Of a DNA stretch of 64,000 nucleotides, positions 18,568 through 28,182 are shown piece by piece. The stretch lies in NCBI GenBank assembly GCA_937959395.1, contig CALGLR010000022.1, positions 34,233 through 98,232 on the forward strand, in the 5' to 3' direction. The notes under the pieces are model-generated. The model made no database searches. It was given only the letters and a program-made list of their open reading frames with translations, and had not been told where the DNA came from. The position numbers and the translations under genes were made by a program. Position 1 is the stretch's first letter. Every line of letters starts with the position of its first letter. The DNA is from an uncultured Flavobacteriaceae bacterium. Its GTDB lineage: Bacteria; Bacteroidota; Bacteroidia; Flavobacteriales; Flavobacteriaceae.

Positions 18568-19400
18568 TCAATTAATACTTTTACTTCTTGTTGTATTTTC
18601 TTTTCAGCAGTTAAATTAAGTGTTTTATTGGTAAATGCATTATCATAAAGATAAGATTTTGAATTATCCAATCCTTTAAATATAATACGTGTATTTTTCA
18701 TAATTGATTTAATCAATTCAGAAACCTTTTTATTACTTATCGATGTTGAATTTGTTGCCAAAAACACACCATTTTCATGATAATTAGCTGAAGCTATTAA
18801 ATAATTAGCAACATCACTTACATGAATATAATTTTGCTGCCTTTCTCCATCTCCATATAACACGATTTCATTTTTCTGAATTGCATTTTTTATCACTAGT
18901 GGTAAAAAAGTCTCAACCTTCATATTTAAACCGTACATAGATGCAATTCTAACAATACTGTATTTATCGTGCTTCTTAACTCGTATTTCCCCCTTAAGTT
19001 TGGATTCGCCGTACTTTGATGAAGGCTCAAGTTTACTTTTTTCTTTTATGACATCATTAGATTCTTTATATACCGAAACACTTGAGCAATAAACAATTTT
19101 AGCTTTCTTAAACTTATTACAAATCGTTTCTACGAGTTTTACATTCACTTCATACAGTTTGTCTTCTATGTTTATAGATTTTGAATTGGGCACAAAAGCA
19201 CTTACTATATAAACAGTATCATACGTATCTTTTAGCTCCTCTAATTTAGTAATTGGAACGTGATGTATTTTATGATATAAATTGGTTGTGTTTTTATTAA
19301 ACACACCTAAAACCAAATCTCCTTTAACAACAAGTTTTTCAGACAAAATACGCCCTAAAAAGCTATTTGACCCTATTATTAAATTTGATTTAGTTTTCAC
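18546..19400 (-). CDS. NAD(P)-dependent epimerase/dehydratase (extended SDR)
   Basis: A 284-residue short-chain dehydrogenase-type protein. The nucleotide-binding loop is slightly altered (NLIIGSNSFLGRIL instead of G-x-x-G-x-x-G), the catalytic serine lies in IVYCSSVSVY, and the Y-x-x-x-K motif is SSKYGESKLKGE. VLYGDGERQQNYIHVSDVA is the typical substrate-binding strand of sugar-nucleotide epimerases and reductases. It most likely changes a nucleotide sugar. Which one is unknown. It overlaps the HTTM-DCC1 gene by 11 bases and the ATP-grasp gene by 22. Confidence 0.87.
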   Translation of the reverse strand: MKTKSNLIIGSNSFLGRILSEKLVVKGDLVLGVFNKNTTNLYHKIHHVPITKLEELKDTYDTVYIVSAFVPNSKSINIEDKLYEVNVKLVETICNKFKKAKIVYCSSVSVYKESNDVIKEKSKLEPSSKYGESKLKGEIRVKKHDKYSIVRIASMYGLNMKVETFLPLVIKNAIQKNEIVLYGDGERQQNYIHVSDVANYLIASANYHENGVFLATNSTSISNKKVSELIKSIMKNTRIIFKGLDNSKSYLYDNAFTNKTLNLTAEKKIQQEVKVLIEWMKKEL

Positions 19401-21279
19401 TATTTATTTTTTCTAAACTTACTGTTGCTTTATTATTTTTCCATAATATTGTACCCACTTCTTTCCAAGGCGTTGCTAAATTATTCTTCAACAAATCTTT
19501 TTCCCATTCAAAAGTTACCTTAACTTTTTTCATAACTATTGTAAACTCAGCATTATTTAAATCGACACCATTTTTATGAGCCCAAAAAGAAGCATATTGA
19601 GGTAAACCTTTTTTTAATGTAATTGGTTTCTTTGAAACATTTGGCATACTTACTCTATAACTGTAATTAATCCATGAACCTCCAAGTAAATACTCATCAG
19701 GCATTCCTTTTTCAGAAAGAATAGGCAGGAATTCATTTTCGTATTTAATACTAAAAATTTTTTCATACCCCTTAAAATGCGCATCTACAAATACACCATG
19801 CAAAGTAATACCAAAGTATTTATGAGAAAACCCTCTACATTTATTATTTATAGTCCATAAACCTGAAATTGATTTCTCTTTTACACCTGTTATTTCAGAT
19901 ACTGTTTTAAGATTTTTAGGTTTTAAAAGAAAAAAAAATGTAGAATTCAATTGAAAAAATACTAAGGCTACAATAACAACTTTTAGTATAACTAACTTGA
20001 CCTTATTAGAGTTTAAGAAATAATGTAATTTAGAATTTTCGTTCTGATTTTTGTTCTCCGGAATACCACAATTTTCAAAAGTACAACGTTCAACACCTCT
20101 TGTTCTTGCTATGTAGCTATATATTTTATTTGCAATAAAAGTGACACCTGGAATATAAAATAGGATGTAAAAAACATATAAAAAAGGCACATGTTTACAT
20201 ACTTCCTTGTAAGTATCTACACCACTAAAAACCTGATTTTCAAGATTAATAGAATGAATATCTCTTAGCAAAGCATCTTCATTATAACCATTTAAATATT
20301 GAGTTTTTGAAGCATGCTCTTGTACACTTTTAAAATTTATAGCTTTAAAAACATCTAGATGAGAGATAATGAGTTTTGTTCTTATACATAACGGACATTC
20401 AGCATCATAAAAAAAGTATAGCTTACTTTTTTTGAACCTGATTTTATTTTCAAAGTATTCCCAAAATTTTACTGGCACTAATGCCATATAGATAGCAATA
20501 ACTCCTAAAGCAAAAAAAGGAATGGGAAATTCAAATAAAATTCCAACATGTAATCCTAAACCTATTATTAATAAATAAGGTCTGATCTTTTTTATAAAAA
20601 AGATAAAAGGAAACACTAACTCAAATAAGAATGTTAGATAACCTAAAGCTTTAATTAAATATTCTTGATTTAGTAACCATTGGTCATTAAATATAGTTAT
20701 TTGCGGCAATGAAGCAGGTAACCACATACCAAGTCCATTTAACCATGTTAGACATTTAAATTTAAAAAACATAGAATCAAAATACACCACTGCGACTCCA
20801 AAGAAAATAAGTATATAGTAATATAAAACGCTTGTTTTCTCTATTATAATACTCTGCTTATTAAGATTATAAAATTTTAGTTTCTTTCTTAAACTATCTA
20901 ATGAATAGGATTGTGCTAGAGGAATAAACATCATCATAAAACCAACCCCTAGATAAGTATAATCCATATGATATTCGTGAGTTGGACCTAAAGCATTTAG
21001 AATCCAAACACAAAATATATAATTCACAATTGTTGCGACTCTAGTAAATAAACCGAAGGTTATTAACAGCAATACAAACATCCATAGTAATAACGGTATT
21101 GTAAAATCAAAAGTTGCTTCCGTTATATATGGCATTGGATCAAAGTACAATTGCCGGTATCTAAATATTCTATTAACTTCAAAAAACAGGTTCAACGCAA
21201 AGCATATTCTAAAAACGGCCAGTCCTTTAGAAGAAATTTTCTTATCGTATAATCTATCTATAAATTTTAAAATCCTCAT
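19390..21279 (-). CDS. HTTM domain and DCC1-like thiol-disulfide domain fusion protein
   Basis: A 629-residue membrane protein. Residues about 1-275 form a vitamin K carboxylase-like HTTM domain with six or more helices, including the aromatic-rich HEYHMDYTYLGVGFMMMF region. Residues about 287-400 form a DCC1/DUF393 thioredoxin-like domain: KLYFFYDAECPLCIRTK with the C-P-L-C redox pair at 295-298. A second cysteine pair (ERCTFENCG) and another membrane helix (about 430-450) follow, then an extracytoplasmic C-terminal part of about 180 residues with no recognised family. HTTM-DCC fusions occur in Bacteroidetes, but their substrates are generally unknown. Its place between neuC and the epimerase gene, in a tightly packed operon, is notable. 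Confidence 0.82.
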   Translation of the reverse strand: MRILKFIDRLYDKKISSKGLAVFRICFALNLFFEVNRIFRYRQLYFDPMPYITEATFDFTIPLLLWMFVLLLITFGLFTRVATIVNYIFCVWILNALGPTHEYHMDYTYLGVGFMMMFIPLAQSYSLDSLRKKLKFYNLNKQSIIIEKTSVLYYYILIFFGVAVVYFDSMFFKFKCLTWLNGLGMWLPASLPQITIFNDQWLLNQEYLIKALGYLTFLFELVFPFIFFIKKIRPYLLIIGLGLHVGILFEFPIPFFALGVIAIYMALVPVKFWEYFENKIRFKKSKLYFFYDAECPLCIRTKLIISHLDVFKAINFKSVQEHASKTQYLNGYNEDALLRDIHSINLENQVFSGVDTYKEVCKHVPFLYVFYILFYIPGVTFIANKIYSYIARTRGVERCTFENCGIPENKNQNENSKLHYFLNSNKVKLVILKVVIVALVFFQLNSTFFFLLKPKNLKTVSEITGVKEKSISGLWTINNKCRGFSHKYFGITLHGVFVDAHFKGYEKIFSIKYENEFLPILSEKGMPDEYLLGGSWINYSYRVSMPNVSKKPITLKKGLPQYASFWAHKNGVDLNNAEFTIVMKKVKVTFEWEKDLLKNNLATPWKEVGTILWKNNKATVSLEKINSEN

Positions 21280-21291
21280 TTTATAAAAACA

Positions 21292-22416
21292 CTATATATC
21301 TTTAAACTGTTTTTGATGATTTATTTCCCAAAATTGGTCTTGTTTTAAAGCTTCCATAAATTTTATAGCACTATCTCCTTCTCCAAAATCAAGAGAAGTA
21401 TCTATATTATCAGGTAAAGATTGTGTTGCATTTAATATTTCATTTTTATCATAACTCACATTTATAATATGCGAGTGCGTTGCTCTATTTTCTTGTCGTG
21501 TGCCAATATTTATTGTTGGAATTCCATACAATGGTGCTTCTCTAATACCTGCACTACTGTTACCTATAATACACTTTGAGTTTTTTAATAAAGTTAAAAA
21601 ATATTCAAATCGTACTGAAGGAAAAATACGCATTCTAGGATTTCCTTTAAGCTTGTCAAATGCTTTTATTATTGCTTTACTTCCAAAATCATTATTAGGA
21701 TAAATAACCACATAACTTAAATCACTCTCTAATAATGCCTCTACAAAATCATTCGCATAAGTTACCATATAATGCGATTCTGTTGTGACTGGGTGAAACA
21801 TCGCGATTGCATAGTCTTCAAAATCAATCTCATAATACTCCTTAACCGTTTTTAAATTTGGTAAAGTATTAGAAAACATAACATCTACGTCTGGCGAACC
21901 TATTATTGATATAGATTCAGAAAGCTCTCCCATTTGAATCAATCTCTTTTTTGCTAATTCGTTAGCTACAAAGTGTATGTGACTCATTTTACTTGTAGAA
22001 TGGCGTATTAACTCATCTATAGTTCCTGAAATTTCTCCGCCTTCTATATGAGCAACCAAAATATTATTTAAACTTCCTACTATCGCACCAGCTAAAGCTT
22101 CTACTCTATCTCCATGAATAATAATTAAATCGGGATGTATTTCTTTAACATAGTTAGAAAACCCTTCAATGGTTTTTGCCAATGTTAAATCCATTGTTGT
22201 TTCATCGGTATGATTACTAAACCTTGATATATTTGAAAAATTGCAACGTTCTACCTCTAATAATGTGTAACCATATTCATGTAACAAATGCATCCCCGTT
22301 ACAAAAACAAAAGGGCTAAAAGAAGACTCTTCTTCTAGAATTTGTATTAATGTTTTTATTTTTCCAAAATCGGCTCGAGTACCAGTAAGAAAAACTATTT
22401 TCTTTATATTATTCAA
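21292..22416 (-). CDS. neuC: UDP-N-acetylglucosamine 2-epimerase, hydrolysing (NeuC)
   Basis: The first enzyme of sialic acid synthesis, releasing N-acetylmannosamine and UDP from UDP-GlcNAc. The 374-residue protein has the family motifs: [12 protein letters not shown] at the start, [57 protein letters not shown], and [14 protein letters not shown] near the UDP site. Close relatives act on UDP-diNAc-bacillosamine-type sugars for legionaminic acid, but the neighbouring NeuB is of the Neu5Ac type, so the ManNAc route is preferred. It overlaps neuB by 8 bases. Confidence 0.92.
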   Translation of the reverse strand: MNNIKKIVFLTGTRADFGKIKTLIQILEEESSFSPFVFVTGMHLLHEYGYTLLEVERCNFSNISRFSNHTDETTMDLTLAKTIEGFSNYVKEIHPDLIIIHGDRVEALAGAIVGSLNNILVAHIEGGEISGTIDELIRHSTSKMSHIHFVANELAKKRLIQMGELSESISIIGSPDVDVMFSNTLPNLKTVKEYYEIDFEDYAIAMFHPVTTESHYMVTYANDFVEALLESDLSYVVIYPNNDFGSKAIIKAFDKLKGNPRMRIFPSVRFEYFLTLLKNSKCIIGNSSAGIREAPLYGIPTINIGTRQENRATHSHIINVSYDKNEILNATQSLPDNIDTSLDFGEGDSAIKFMEALKQDQFWEINHQKQFKDI

Positions 22417-23452
22417 TATCGTTCCAAGTTAATTGTTCGTCGTTAGCAATATTACTTAAAGCTTTTTTACCTAAAATATTTTCAAACTTATCGGCTAATA
22501 TTTCTCCTGTACCAGGTCTTTTTACCCAAAGATTTTCTTTAGTAAAAATGTCGCCTTTTTTTATGTTTTTAATAGTACATACCGTTGCAAAAGCAAAATC
22601 TATTGTGACTTGTTCTTCTTTTGCTGGTACTTTAGTTCCACCTCGCATTTGCGCTATTTCAGCACTACTAATTATTAATTCTTTACAAGCATTTTCGTCC
22701 ATACTACAAATAATATCTGGTCCCGTTCTCTGCATATGATCTGTAAAATGGCGTTCTAAAATTGAAGCGCCTAAAGCTACAGCTCCTAAACAAGCATTAT
22801 TATTTAAAGTATGGTCACTTAACCCAAAAACTTTATTAGGAAAAGCATTATGCAATTCAACCATTGCACCAAATCTAACCAAATGAATAGGAGTTGGATA
22901 TAAATTTGTAGTGTGTAGTAATGCTAATGGCACTTTGTGATTATCAAAAATGGCAACCGCTTTGCTTACACTTTCTATTGTATTCATTCCAGTGCTTAAT
23001 ATTACTGGTTTTCCAAAGGAAGCGATATGTTCGAGTAATGGATAATTATTACACTCTCCAGAACCTATTTTGTATGCAGGAATATCGAACTTCTTTAAAC
23101 GTTCTGCTGCGGCTCTTGAAAAAGGGGTAGATATAAAAATCATACCTTTACTTTCAACATAGTTTTTAAGTTCCAACTCATCGGTTTCATTTAATGAGCA
23201 TCGATCCATTATTTCATATATTGAAACATCTGAATTTCCAGGAATTACCTTTTTGGCAGCTGCACTCATCTCATCTGCTACAATATGTGTTTGATGTTTT
23301 ACCATTTCGGCTCCAGCTCTATGAGCTGCATCAACCATTTCTTTAGCTACTTTTATAGCCCCTTCATGGTTAATACCTATCTCTGCAATTATTAAAGGTG
23401 GAAAATCTTGACCTATTTTTCTACCTGCTATTTCTATATATGGTTTATTCAT
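22409..23452 (-). CDS. neuB: N-acetylneuraminate synthase (NeuB)
   Basis: Condenses phosphoenolpyruvate with ManNAc to give Neu5Ac. The 347-residue protein has a TIM-barrel NeuB domain (about 1-280) and a C-terminal SAF/antifreeze-like domain (about 285-347). The residues known to work in the meningococcal enzyme have equivalents here: AEIGINHEG (E24), VKHQTH (K52), metal ligands H214 (LSDHT) and H235 (LERHF), and R312 in the SAF-domain KRPG. Long stretches ([30 protein letters not shown]) agree with the Neisseria and Campylobacter Neu5Ac synthases as I recall them, rather than with legionaminate or pseudaminate synthases. It overlaps neuA and neuC by 8 bases each. Confidence 0.95.
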   Translation of the reverse strand: MNKPYIEIAGRKIGQDFPPLIIAEIGINHEGAIKVAKEMVDAAHRAGAEMVKHQTHIVADEMSAAAKKVIPGNSDVSIYEIMDRCSLNETDELELKNYVESKGMIFISTPFSRAAAERLKKFDIPAYKIGSGECNNYPLLEHIASFGKPVILSTGMNTIESVSKAVAIFDNHKVPLALLHTTNLYPTPIHLVRFGAMVELHNAFPNKVFGLSDHTLNNNACLGAVALGASILERHFTDHMQRTGPDIICSMDENACKELIISSAEIAQMRGGTKVPAKEEQVTIDFAFATVCTIKNIKKGDIFTKENLWVKRPGTGEILADKFENILGKKALSNIANDEQLTWNDIE

Positions 23453-24119
23453 TTGGGTATTTTTCTATAATATAATTCGCATAATCAAAATCATTTTGAG
23501 TATCAATATCTATGTTTGCGTAGACAGTATCAACTTCTAAGGCATATGCCTTTTTACTCATAATAATTTCTTTTTTTATTAATTCTGCTTTCGTAATATA
23601 TAATAATCCGTTTTCGAAAAACAAGGGCTCTAAATCTTGACTTCTTTGGCCTGTAACATAATTAAAAGGGGTGAACGTATGATTCACTATTTTTCCAAGT
23701 TTATGATAATTTCTACTTACCGTAAACAAACTTTCTTCAGCGTTATTTTCATATAATGCATAAGCTTCTTCAAGTAATTTTCTTGGTCTTAACGGATTGG
23801 TTGGCTGAAGTAATATTACATTTTCAACAGCTTCATCTATAGTCTCTAAAACATGTTTTAATGCTGTTACTGTAGGTTCTAAATCTCCAGATAAACACTC
23901 TGGTCGTTCTATAACTGTAACACCAGCATCTATGGCTATCTTTTTTATTCCCTCATCATCTGTAGAAACGTATATTCTATCTATAAAAGAATGTTTCTTT
24001 GCATATTCAATACTATAAACCAATAAAGGAATACCTCCTAGTTGTTTTATATTTTTATTAGGCAATCTTTTAGAACCACCTCTAGCTGGAATAATAGCAA
24101 TATTTTTTAGCTTTTTCAT
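23445..24119 (-). CDS. neuA: Acylneuraminate cytidylyltransferase (CMP-sialic acid synthetase, NeuA)
   Basis: Activates sialic acid with CTP to give the CMP-sugar donor. The 224-residue protein opens with [23 protein letters not shown], the CTP-binding motif of the family. It continues with [26 protein letters not shown] and [13 protein letters not shown], the substrate region. Length is normal for a single-domain NeuA. With neuB and neuC it forms a complete cassette transcribed neuA-neuB-neuC, joined by 8-base overlaps. The 20 bases before it leave room for its own ribosome binding but not for a promoter. Confidence 0.93.
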   Translation of the reverse strand: MKKLKNIAIIPARGGSKRLPNKNIKQLGGIPLLVYSIEYAKKHSFIDRIYVSTDDEGIKKIAIDAGVTVIERPECLSGDLEPTVTALKHVLETIDEAVENVILLQPTNPLRPRKLLEEAYALYENNAEESLFTVSRNYHKLGKIVNHTFTPFNYVTGQRSQDLEPLFFENGLLYITKAELIKKEIIMSKKAYALEVDTVYANIDIDTQNDFDYANYIIEKYPNE

Positions 24120-24139
24120 ATCAAAATTTCTGAAAAAGA

Positions 24140-24778
24140 TTATTTAAATTTTCGTTTTCTTCGTTTCATATAAGAATTAACTTTCTCTTTAAAAGCGTAC
24201 CCCTTTCTAGCCATTGAAGGTTCTAAAAAAATAAGTTGCCCGCCTCCTTTCCATTGACTTGCTGGAAAAGGTCCATATGGATGATTTTTTTCAATACTAA
24301 TAATTTCCACATGAACAGATTTGGGATATATTTTTTTAATTGATGACACTTGATCTCCTCTATAACCTTCTACATAAACTATAGTGTCTTTTTTTGAATA
24401 CTTTTTAATACTTTCTAATGCGCTATCCGTACCATCAACAATTATTAGATCTTGCTTATTTTCTGAAGACACTTCTTCAAGATTTTTATACAATTTAATA
24501 GCATTAAAATCGTCTACATTGTCATTCAATACACTTAAACAATAATCGTTTGCCTCAGTACCAATATAATCTATATTCAAATTTTTTGCTTTTGAATATT
24601 TTAGTATCGCATCAGAAATAGAGCCTATTCCTAGTCCTAATTCTAAAACAGATTTTACTTTATATTTTTTAATCAATTTAAGTATCGTTTCTATGGCATA
24701 TTCACTTGCTATACCATGATTACCCTCGATACTTGAGAATTTTTTATAGACACTTTTAGATATTTCTTTATACATCAT
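24140..24778 (-). CDS. Predicted SAM-dependent methyltransferase-like protein
   Basis: A 212-residue protein with the class I methyltransferase beginning: VKSVLELGLGIGSISDAIL (the SAM-binding glycine loop), IDYIGTEANDYCL (acidic end of strand 2) and QDLIIVDGTDSALESI (strand 4). The last third (HPYGPFPASQWKGGGQLIFL) is unlike ordinary sugar methyltransferases. Either methyl transfer to a sugar or a related function is possible. It sits between neuA and a GT4 gene with gaps of 20 and 7 bases. Confidence 0.72.
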   Translation of the reverse strand: MMYKEISKSVYKKFSSIEGNHGIASEYAIETILKLIKKYKVKSVLELGLGIGSISDAILKYSKAKNLNIDYIGTEANDYCLSVLNDNVDDFNAIKLYKNLEEVSSENKQDLIIVDGTDSALESIKKYSKKDTIVYVEGYRGDQVSSIKKIYPKSVHVEIISIEKNHPYGPFPASQWKGGGQLIFLEPSMARKGYAFKEKVNSYMKRRKRKFK

Positions 24779-24785
24779 ATTTTAA

Positions 24786-25925
24786 TTATAAATATAATTT
24801 CACTTCATTAATATACTTATTAATTTTACTCGCCCAATCATCGACATCATAAATACGTTCTGATATGACATCAAGATATGGATTAATACCTTTATTATTT
24901 CTAATAACATGAATGGCTTTTTCCATTTCATCTACCCATTCGTTAATCATATTTGGATTTTCTATTAAAACACCATATTTACCATCACCAATTACTTCAG
25001 GAATACCTCCTTGTTTAGAAGCGATGCAATACGTACCACATTTCAAAGCTTCAGCTAAAACAATTCCAAAGCCTTCTTTCCATAGCGACGGAAATAAATA
25101 TACATCAGACATTTGATAGTATTTAGCCAATTCTTTATTTGGCACTCGACCAACAACCTCAACACCTTCCTGATCAATCGTTCTATTAATACCAATAATT
25201 AATAATTTAATTTTTCCTTTATGATTTTTGTAAACTCGCTTGTAAGCATCTAGAATAAGATGTAATCCTTTTTTAGGCCGGTCTTGAGAACACCACATGA
25301 AAACAAACTCATCTTGTTTTATGCCTTGTGCTTCTCTAAGCTTTTCTTTTTCTTCTGAAGATACACGTTTAAATAATTTTGAGTTTGTTGCATTATGGAC
25401 AATCTTGGCTCTAAATGTACAATCATCATAGAAGTTTTTATATTCATTATAAGATAATGCCGTTAAAAAAAACAACTCATCTATAGCATATAAAAAAGGA
25501 TCTGCTTTTTTCTTAGGAAAGAGTGGTGCAAAACCTTGATAATAATACTGAATATAAAAATTCTCTCTAATATTTGCGTTTTTTAGGTGTGTATCTAACG
25601 GAACAACAATACCGCTATTATCTATAATATGGAGAATGAATTTTGTTTCTAGATTTAAGTTAATGATGCGATCTAAAGCTTCCATATAATTATTAAATCG
25701 ACTAGTATCATCTACTAGTTTATTTTTGATTTTATCCTTAACTGTAATTTCTCTTACATACTCATAGATTACATTTTTTGCTTTCACTTCTCCTTTAGGA
25801 CAAATTATATAGTCAAAAGAGTGCGTTGTTTCTTCTAATAAATAGTTATACATATTGGACCAACTTGCAATCTTAGAATAAGGCAATGGTATTTGGCAAA
25901 TTATTATGGTTTTTATACTATTCAT
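24786..25925 (-). CDS. Glycosyltransferase family 4
   Basis: A 379-residue GT-B protein. The C-terminal donor domain is clear: FMWCSQDRPKKGLHLILDAY, KLLIIGINR, VVGRVPNKELAKYYQMSDVYLFPSLWKEGFGIVLAEALKCG in separate blocks, and KQGGIPEVIGDGKYGVLIE. The acceptor half is unusual in lacking the glycine-rich loop at the N-terminus. It overlaps the downstream side of the GT2 gene by 8 bases. Because it is next to the sialic acid genes its donor could be CMP-sialate, but GT4 members are not known for this, so another donor is more likely. Confidence 0.88.
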   Translation of the reverse strand: MNSIKTIIICQIPLPYSKIASWSNMYNYLLEETTHSFDYIICPKGEVKAKNVIYEYVREITVKDKIKNKLVDDTSRFNNYMEALDRIINLNLETKFILHIIDNSGIVVPLDTHLKNANIRENFYIQYYYQGFAPLFPKKKADPFLYAIDELFFLTALSYNEYKNFYDDCTFRAKIVHNATNSKLFKRVSSEEKEKLREAQGIKQDEFVFMWCSQDRPKKGLHLILDAYKRVYKNHKGKIKLLIIGINRTIDQEGVEVVGRVPNKELAKYYQMSDVYLFPSLWKEGFGIVLAEALKCGTYCIASKQGGIPEVIGDGKYGVLIENPNMINEWVDEMEKAIHVIRNNKGINPYLDVISERIYDVDDWASKINKYINEVKLYL

Positions 25926-26928
25926 TATAACTTCTTGTATTGTATTTTGGGTAATAAAAATAAGCGTATCCTTTATTAAAACAAACTAGTAAAAAAATTC
26001 CAAATAGTAATTTAAAAATAATTTTAAAAGGCCCTTTCATTTTCAACACATAAGTTAATATTTTTTTAGAATACGCACTTATAATTTCTTTTCTTTCCTT
26101 TGAATTATTTGCTAAACCGTATAAGTTATAAAAGAGTGTGGCTTGCCTATAAAAAACGTATTCAAGTAATTTCTTTTTGTTTGATAGATTTTTATTTTCA
26201 TTAATTGAATTAAAGACCTTATCAAAATATCTGAATACCGATTTCTGTGCCTTTAGTGATAGTGATGCTTTTGTGGTAATACTATCATCTCCAACTCTAA
26301 CATAAAACAATACGTTTTCAATATAGACATACTTGGGGTTATGAACTAACATTCTAAAATGAAAATCACGCTCTTGAGAGCGATGAAGTGTTTCATCGAA
26401 CAACGTTTTATTATTTAAAAATGTTTTTTTCCAAAGTGGAGATGGTGTATAAAAATAGAGTCCGTTTAATAAATAATCTTCTATATAATTGTTAGAGTTT
26501 AGAACTTTTGGAGATTCAATATCTATAGGTGTATTAATGTCTTTATTAAAAGTACTACTTATACAACTACAAAAATCTAAGGCACTATTTTCTTGAAGCT
26601 TTTTATACCTATTCATAAGAAAATCTGGATGCATAATATCGTCACTATCAAACCAATTAATATATTCGCCTTTGGATTTCTCATAACCATAATTACGACA
26701 TGCATTTGCCCCTTTTGGTTTGCGATCTGGTCTTTTGTAAAATTGAAACTTGCTATTCGTTTTTATATATTCATTGATAACGGTTTCGATATTGTCTGAA
26801 CTACCATCATCTACAATAATACATTCCCAATTGGTATACGTTTGATTTATCAAACTGGTTAATGTCTCTCTTATTAAATGAGCACGATTGTAGGTTGGTA
26901 TTATAATAGATATTAAAGAAATGCTCAA
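25918..26928 (-). CDS. Glycosyltransferase family 2 (GT-A), probable TTG start
   Basis: An inverting glycosyltransferase: IIIPTYNRAHLIRETLTSLI, CIIVDDGSSDNIETV, GANACRNYGYEKSKGE and INWFDSDDIMHPDF with the D-x-D metal site. The open frame reaches an ATG at 26970, but this would add 14 residues (MCKCCWVLF...) that overlap the upstream gene and do not look like this family. A TTG at 26928 overlaps the upstream TGA (TTGA) and begins one strand before the first motif, so I prefer it (336 residues). A hydrophobic helix near the C-terminus (about 305-325) may attach the protein to the membrane. Confidence 0.85.
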   Translation of the reverse strand: MSISLISIIIPTYNRAHLIRETLTSLINQTYTNWECIIVDDGSSDNIETVINEYIKTNSKFQFYKRPDRKPKGANACRNYGYEKSKGEYINWFDSDDIMHPDFLMNRYKKLQENSALDFCSCISSTFNKDINTPIDIESPKVLNSNNYIEDYLLNGLYFYTPSPLWKKTFLNNKTLFDETLHRSQERDFHFRMLVHNPKYVYIENVLFYVRVGDDSITTKASLSLKAQKSVFRYFDKVFNSINENKNLSNKKKLLEYVFYRQATLFYNLYGLANNSKERKEIISAYSKKILTYVLKMKGPFKIIFKLLFGIFLLVCFNKGYAYFYYPKYNTRSYNE

Positions 26929-28172
26929 CAGTTTTCTATTTTTGAATAAAACCCAACAACATTTGCACACTGTACTTTATTGTTAAATTTTTTGGTTATT
27001 AATTCATGTGCGTTTTTTCCCATTTCAATTAATAAATTAGAGTCATTTATTAATTTCTCTACAGCATTAGTCATTGCATTTACATCTTTCTCTTCTACAA
27101 TATATCCTGAATTCTCATGATCTATGGTTTCCGGTATTCCTCCAGAATGAAATCCTATTGCGGGTATACCAGTAGACTGCGCTTCTGCAGTAACTAAGCC
27201 TTGCCCTTCTGCTCTTCCTGTTTCATCGGTTATGGATGTCATTAAAAACAAATCATTATCATATAATAATTTAACGATTTGTTTTTGTGTTGCACTCCCA
27301 TAAAAAGTAATTTGTTCTTCTATATTTAACAACGTCGCAAGTTCTTTTAAATGACTCATTTCTTCACCATCTCCAACTATTGTATAATGAATTTCATGAC
27401 CTCTTTGTTTTAATAATTTTATAACTTCTAATCCTAAATGTTGTCCTTTTAGCTTCATTAATCGTCCAATAGTAATCATTCGAAATTTAGAACCTCGAAC
27501 ACGTTCCTTATAAGCAAATAACTTTTGATCCACACCTACATGATTTATTCTTATTTTTTCTGTTGGTGCTTCTAATAAAGATAAGTTATTTCTTAAGTAA
27601 TTTGAGTTTACTAATAGGACATCTACATATTTAAACAGCAATTTATATTGTGATTTGATGACGCTCCTATTTTTTGGAGTTGAAAACGTATCGTAACCGT
27701 AAAATGACACTATAATTTTTCCTTTAATGGCTTTTATTTCTTTCATTTTTGCAAGCAACACACCATTCACTCCAAAATGAGCATGAAAAAGAGGTATACT
27801 TCTATATTTCATAAAAAAAGCAGCTTGGTACCACAGCTTTAAAGACTTTGACTCTGCTCCAAATTTTTCAGTGTTTAATGTTCTTAAAAACACTCTGGTG
27901 TAGGATAAATATCTAACAAGTAGGGCAAATGCCTTTATTATTCTAATTAATTTATTTTTAGGCACACTAACATTATATGTCGCTGCTGTTTTATATAGGT
28001 GATATGCTTTTAATAAATCGGGTTGAGATGCATTGGATAAAGGGTGAATTGTATCGGCTATTATTTTTGCAGAATACCCTTTTTCGATAGATTCTATTAG
28101 CTGATTAATAATAAATGTCTCAGACTTTGTTGGATAACCACTTACAACATGAACAATATTTCTTTTATCCAT
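26925..28172 (-). CDS. Glycosyltransferase family 4
   Basis: A GT-B enzyme of 415 residues from the ATG at 28172. The frame is open to 28223, but the longer form overlaps the upstream gene by 41 bases and adds a lysine-rich leader, while MDKRNIVHVVSGYPTKSET is a typical GT4 start. Donor-side motifs are MITIGRLMKLKGQHLGLEVI, YTIVGDGEEMSHL, ITFYGSATQKQIV and GRAEGQGLVTAEAQSTGIPA, with the acidic pair. The final part GGIPETIDHENSGYIVEEKD completes the fold. It probably adds one sugar of the repeat unit. Confidence 0.92.
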   Translation of the reverse strand: MDKRNIVHVVSGYPTKSETFIINQLIESIEKGYSAKIIADTIHPLSNASQPDLLKAYHLYKTAATYNVSVPKNKLIRIIKAFALLVRYLSYTRVFLRTLNTEKFGAESKSLKLWYQAAFFMKYRSIPLFHAHFGVNGVLLAKMKEIKAIKGKIIVSFYGYDTFSTPKNRSVIKSQYKLLFKYVDVLLVNSNYLRNNLSLLEAPTEKIRINHVGVDQKLFAYKERVRGSKFRMITIGRLMKLKGQHLGLEVIKLLKQRGHEIHYTIVGDGEEMSHLKELATLLNIEEQITFYGSATQKQIVKLLYDNDLFLMTSITDETGRAEGQGLVTAEAQSTGIPAIGFHSGGIPETIDHENSGYIVEEKDVNAMTNAVEKLINDSNLLIEMGKNAHELITKKFNNKVQCANVVGFYSKIENC

Positions 28173-28182
28173 AATTGCTATT

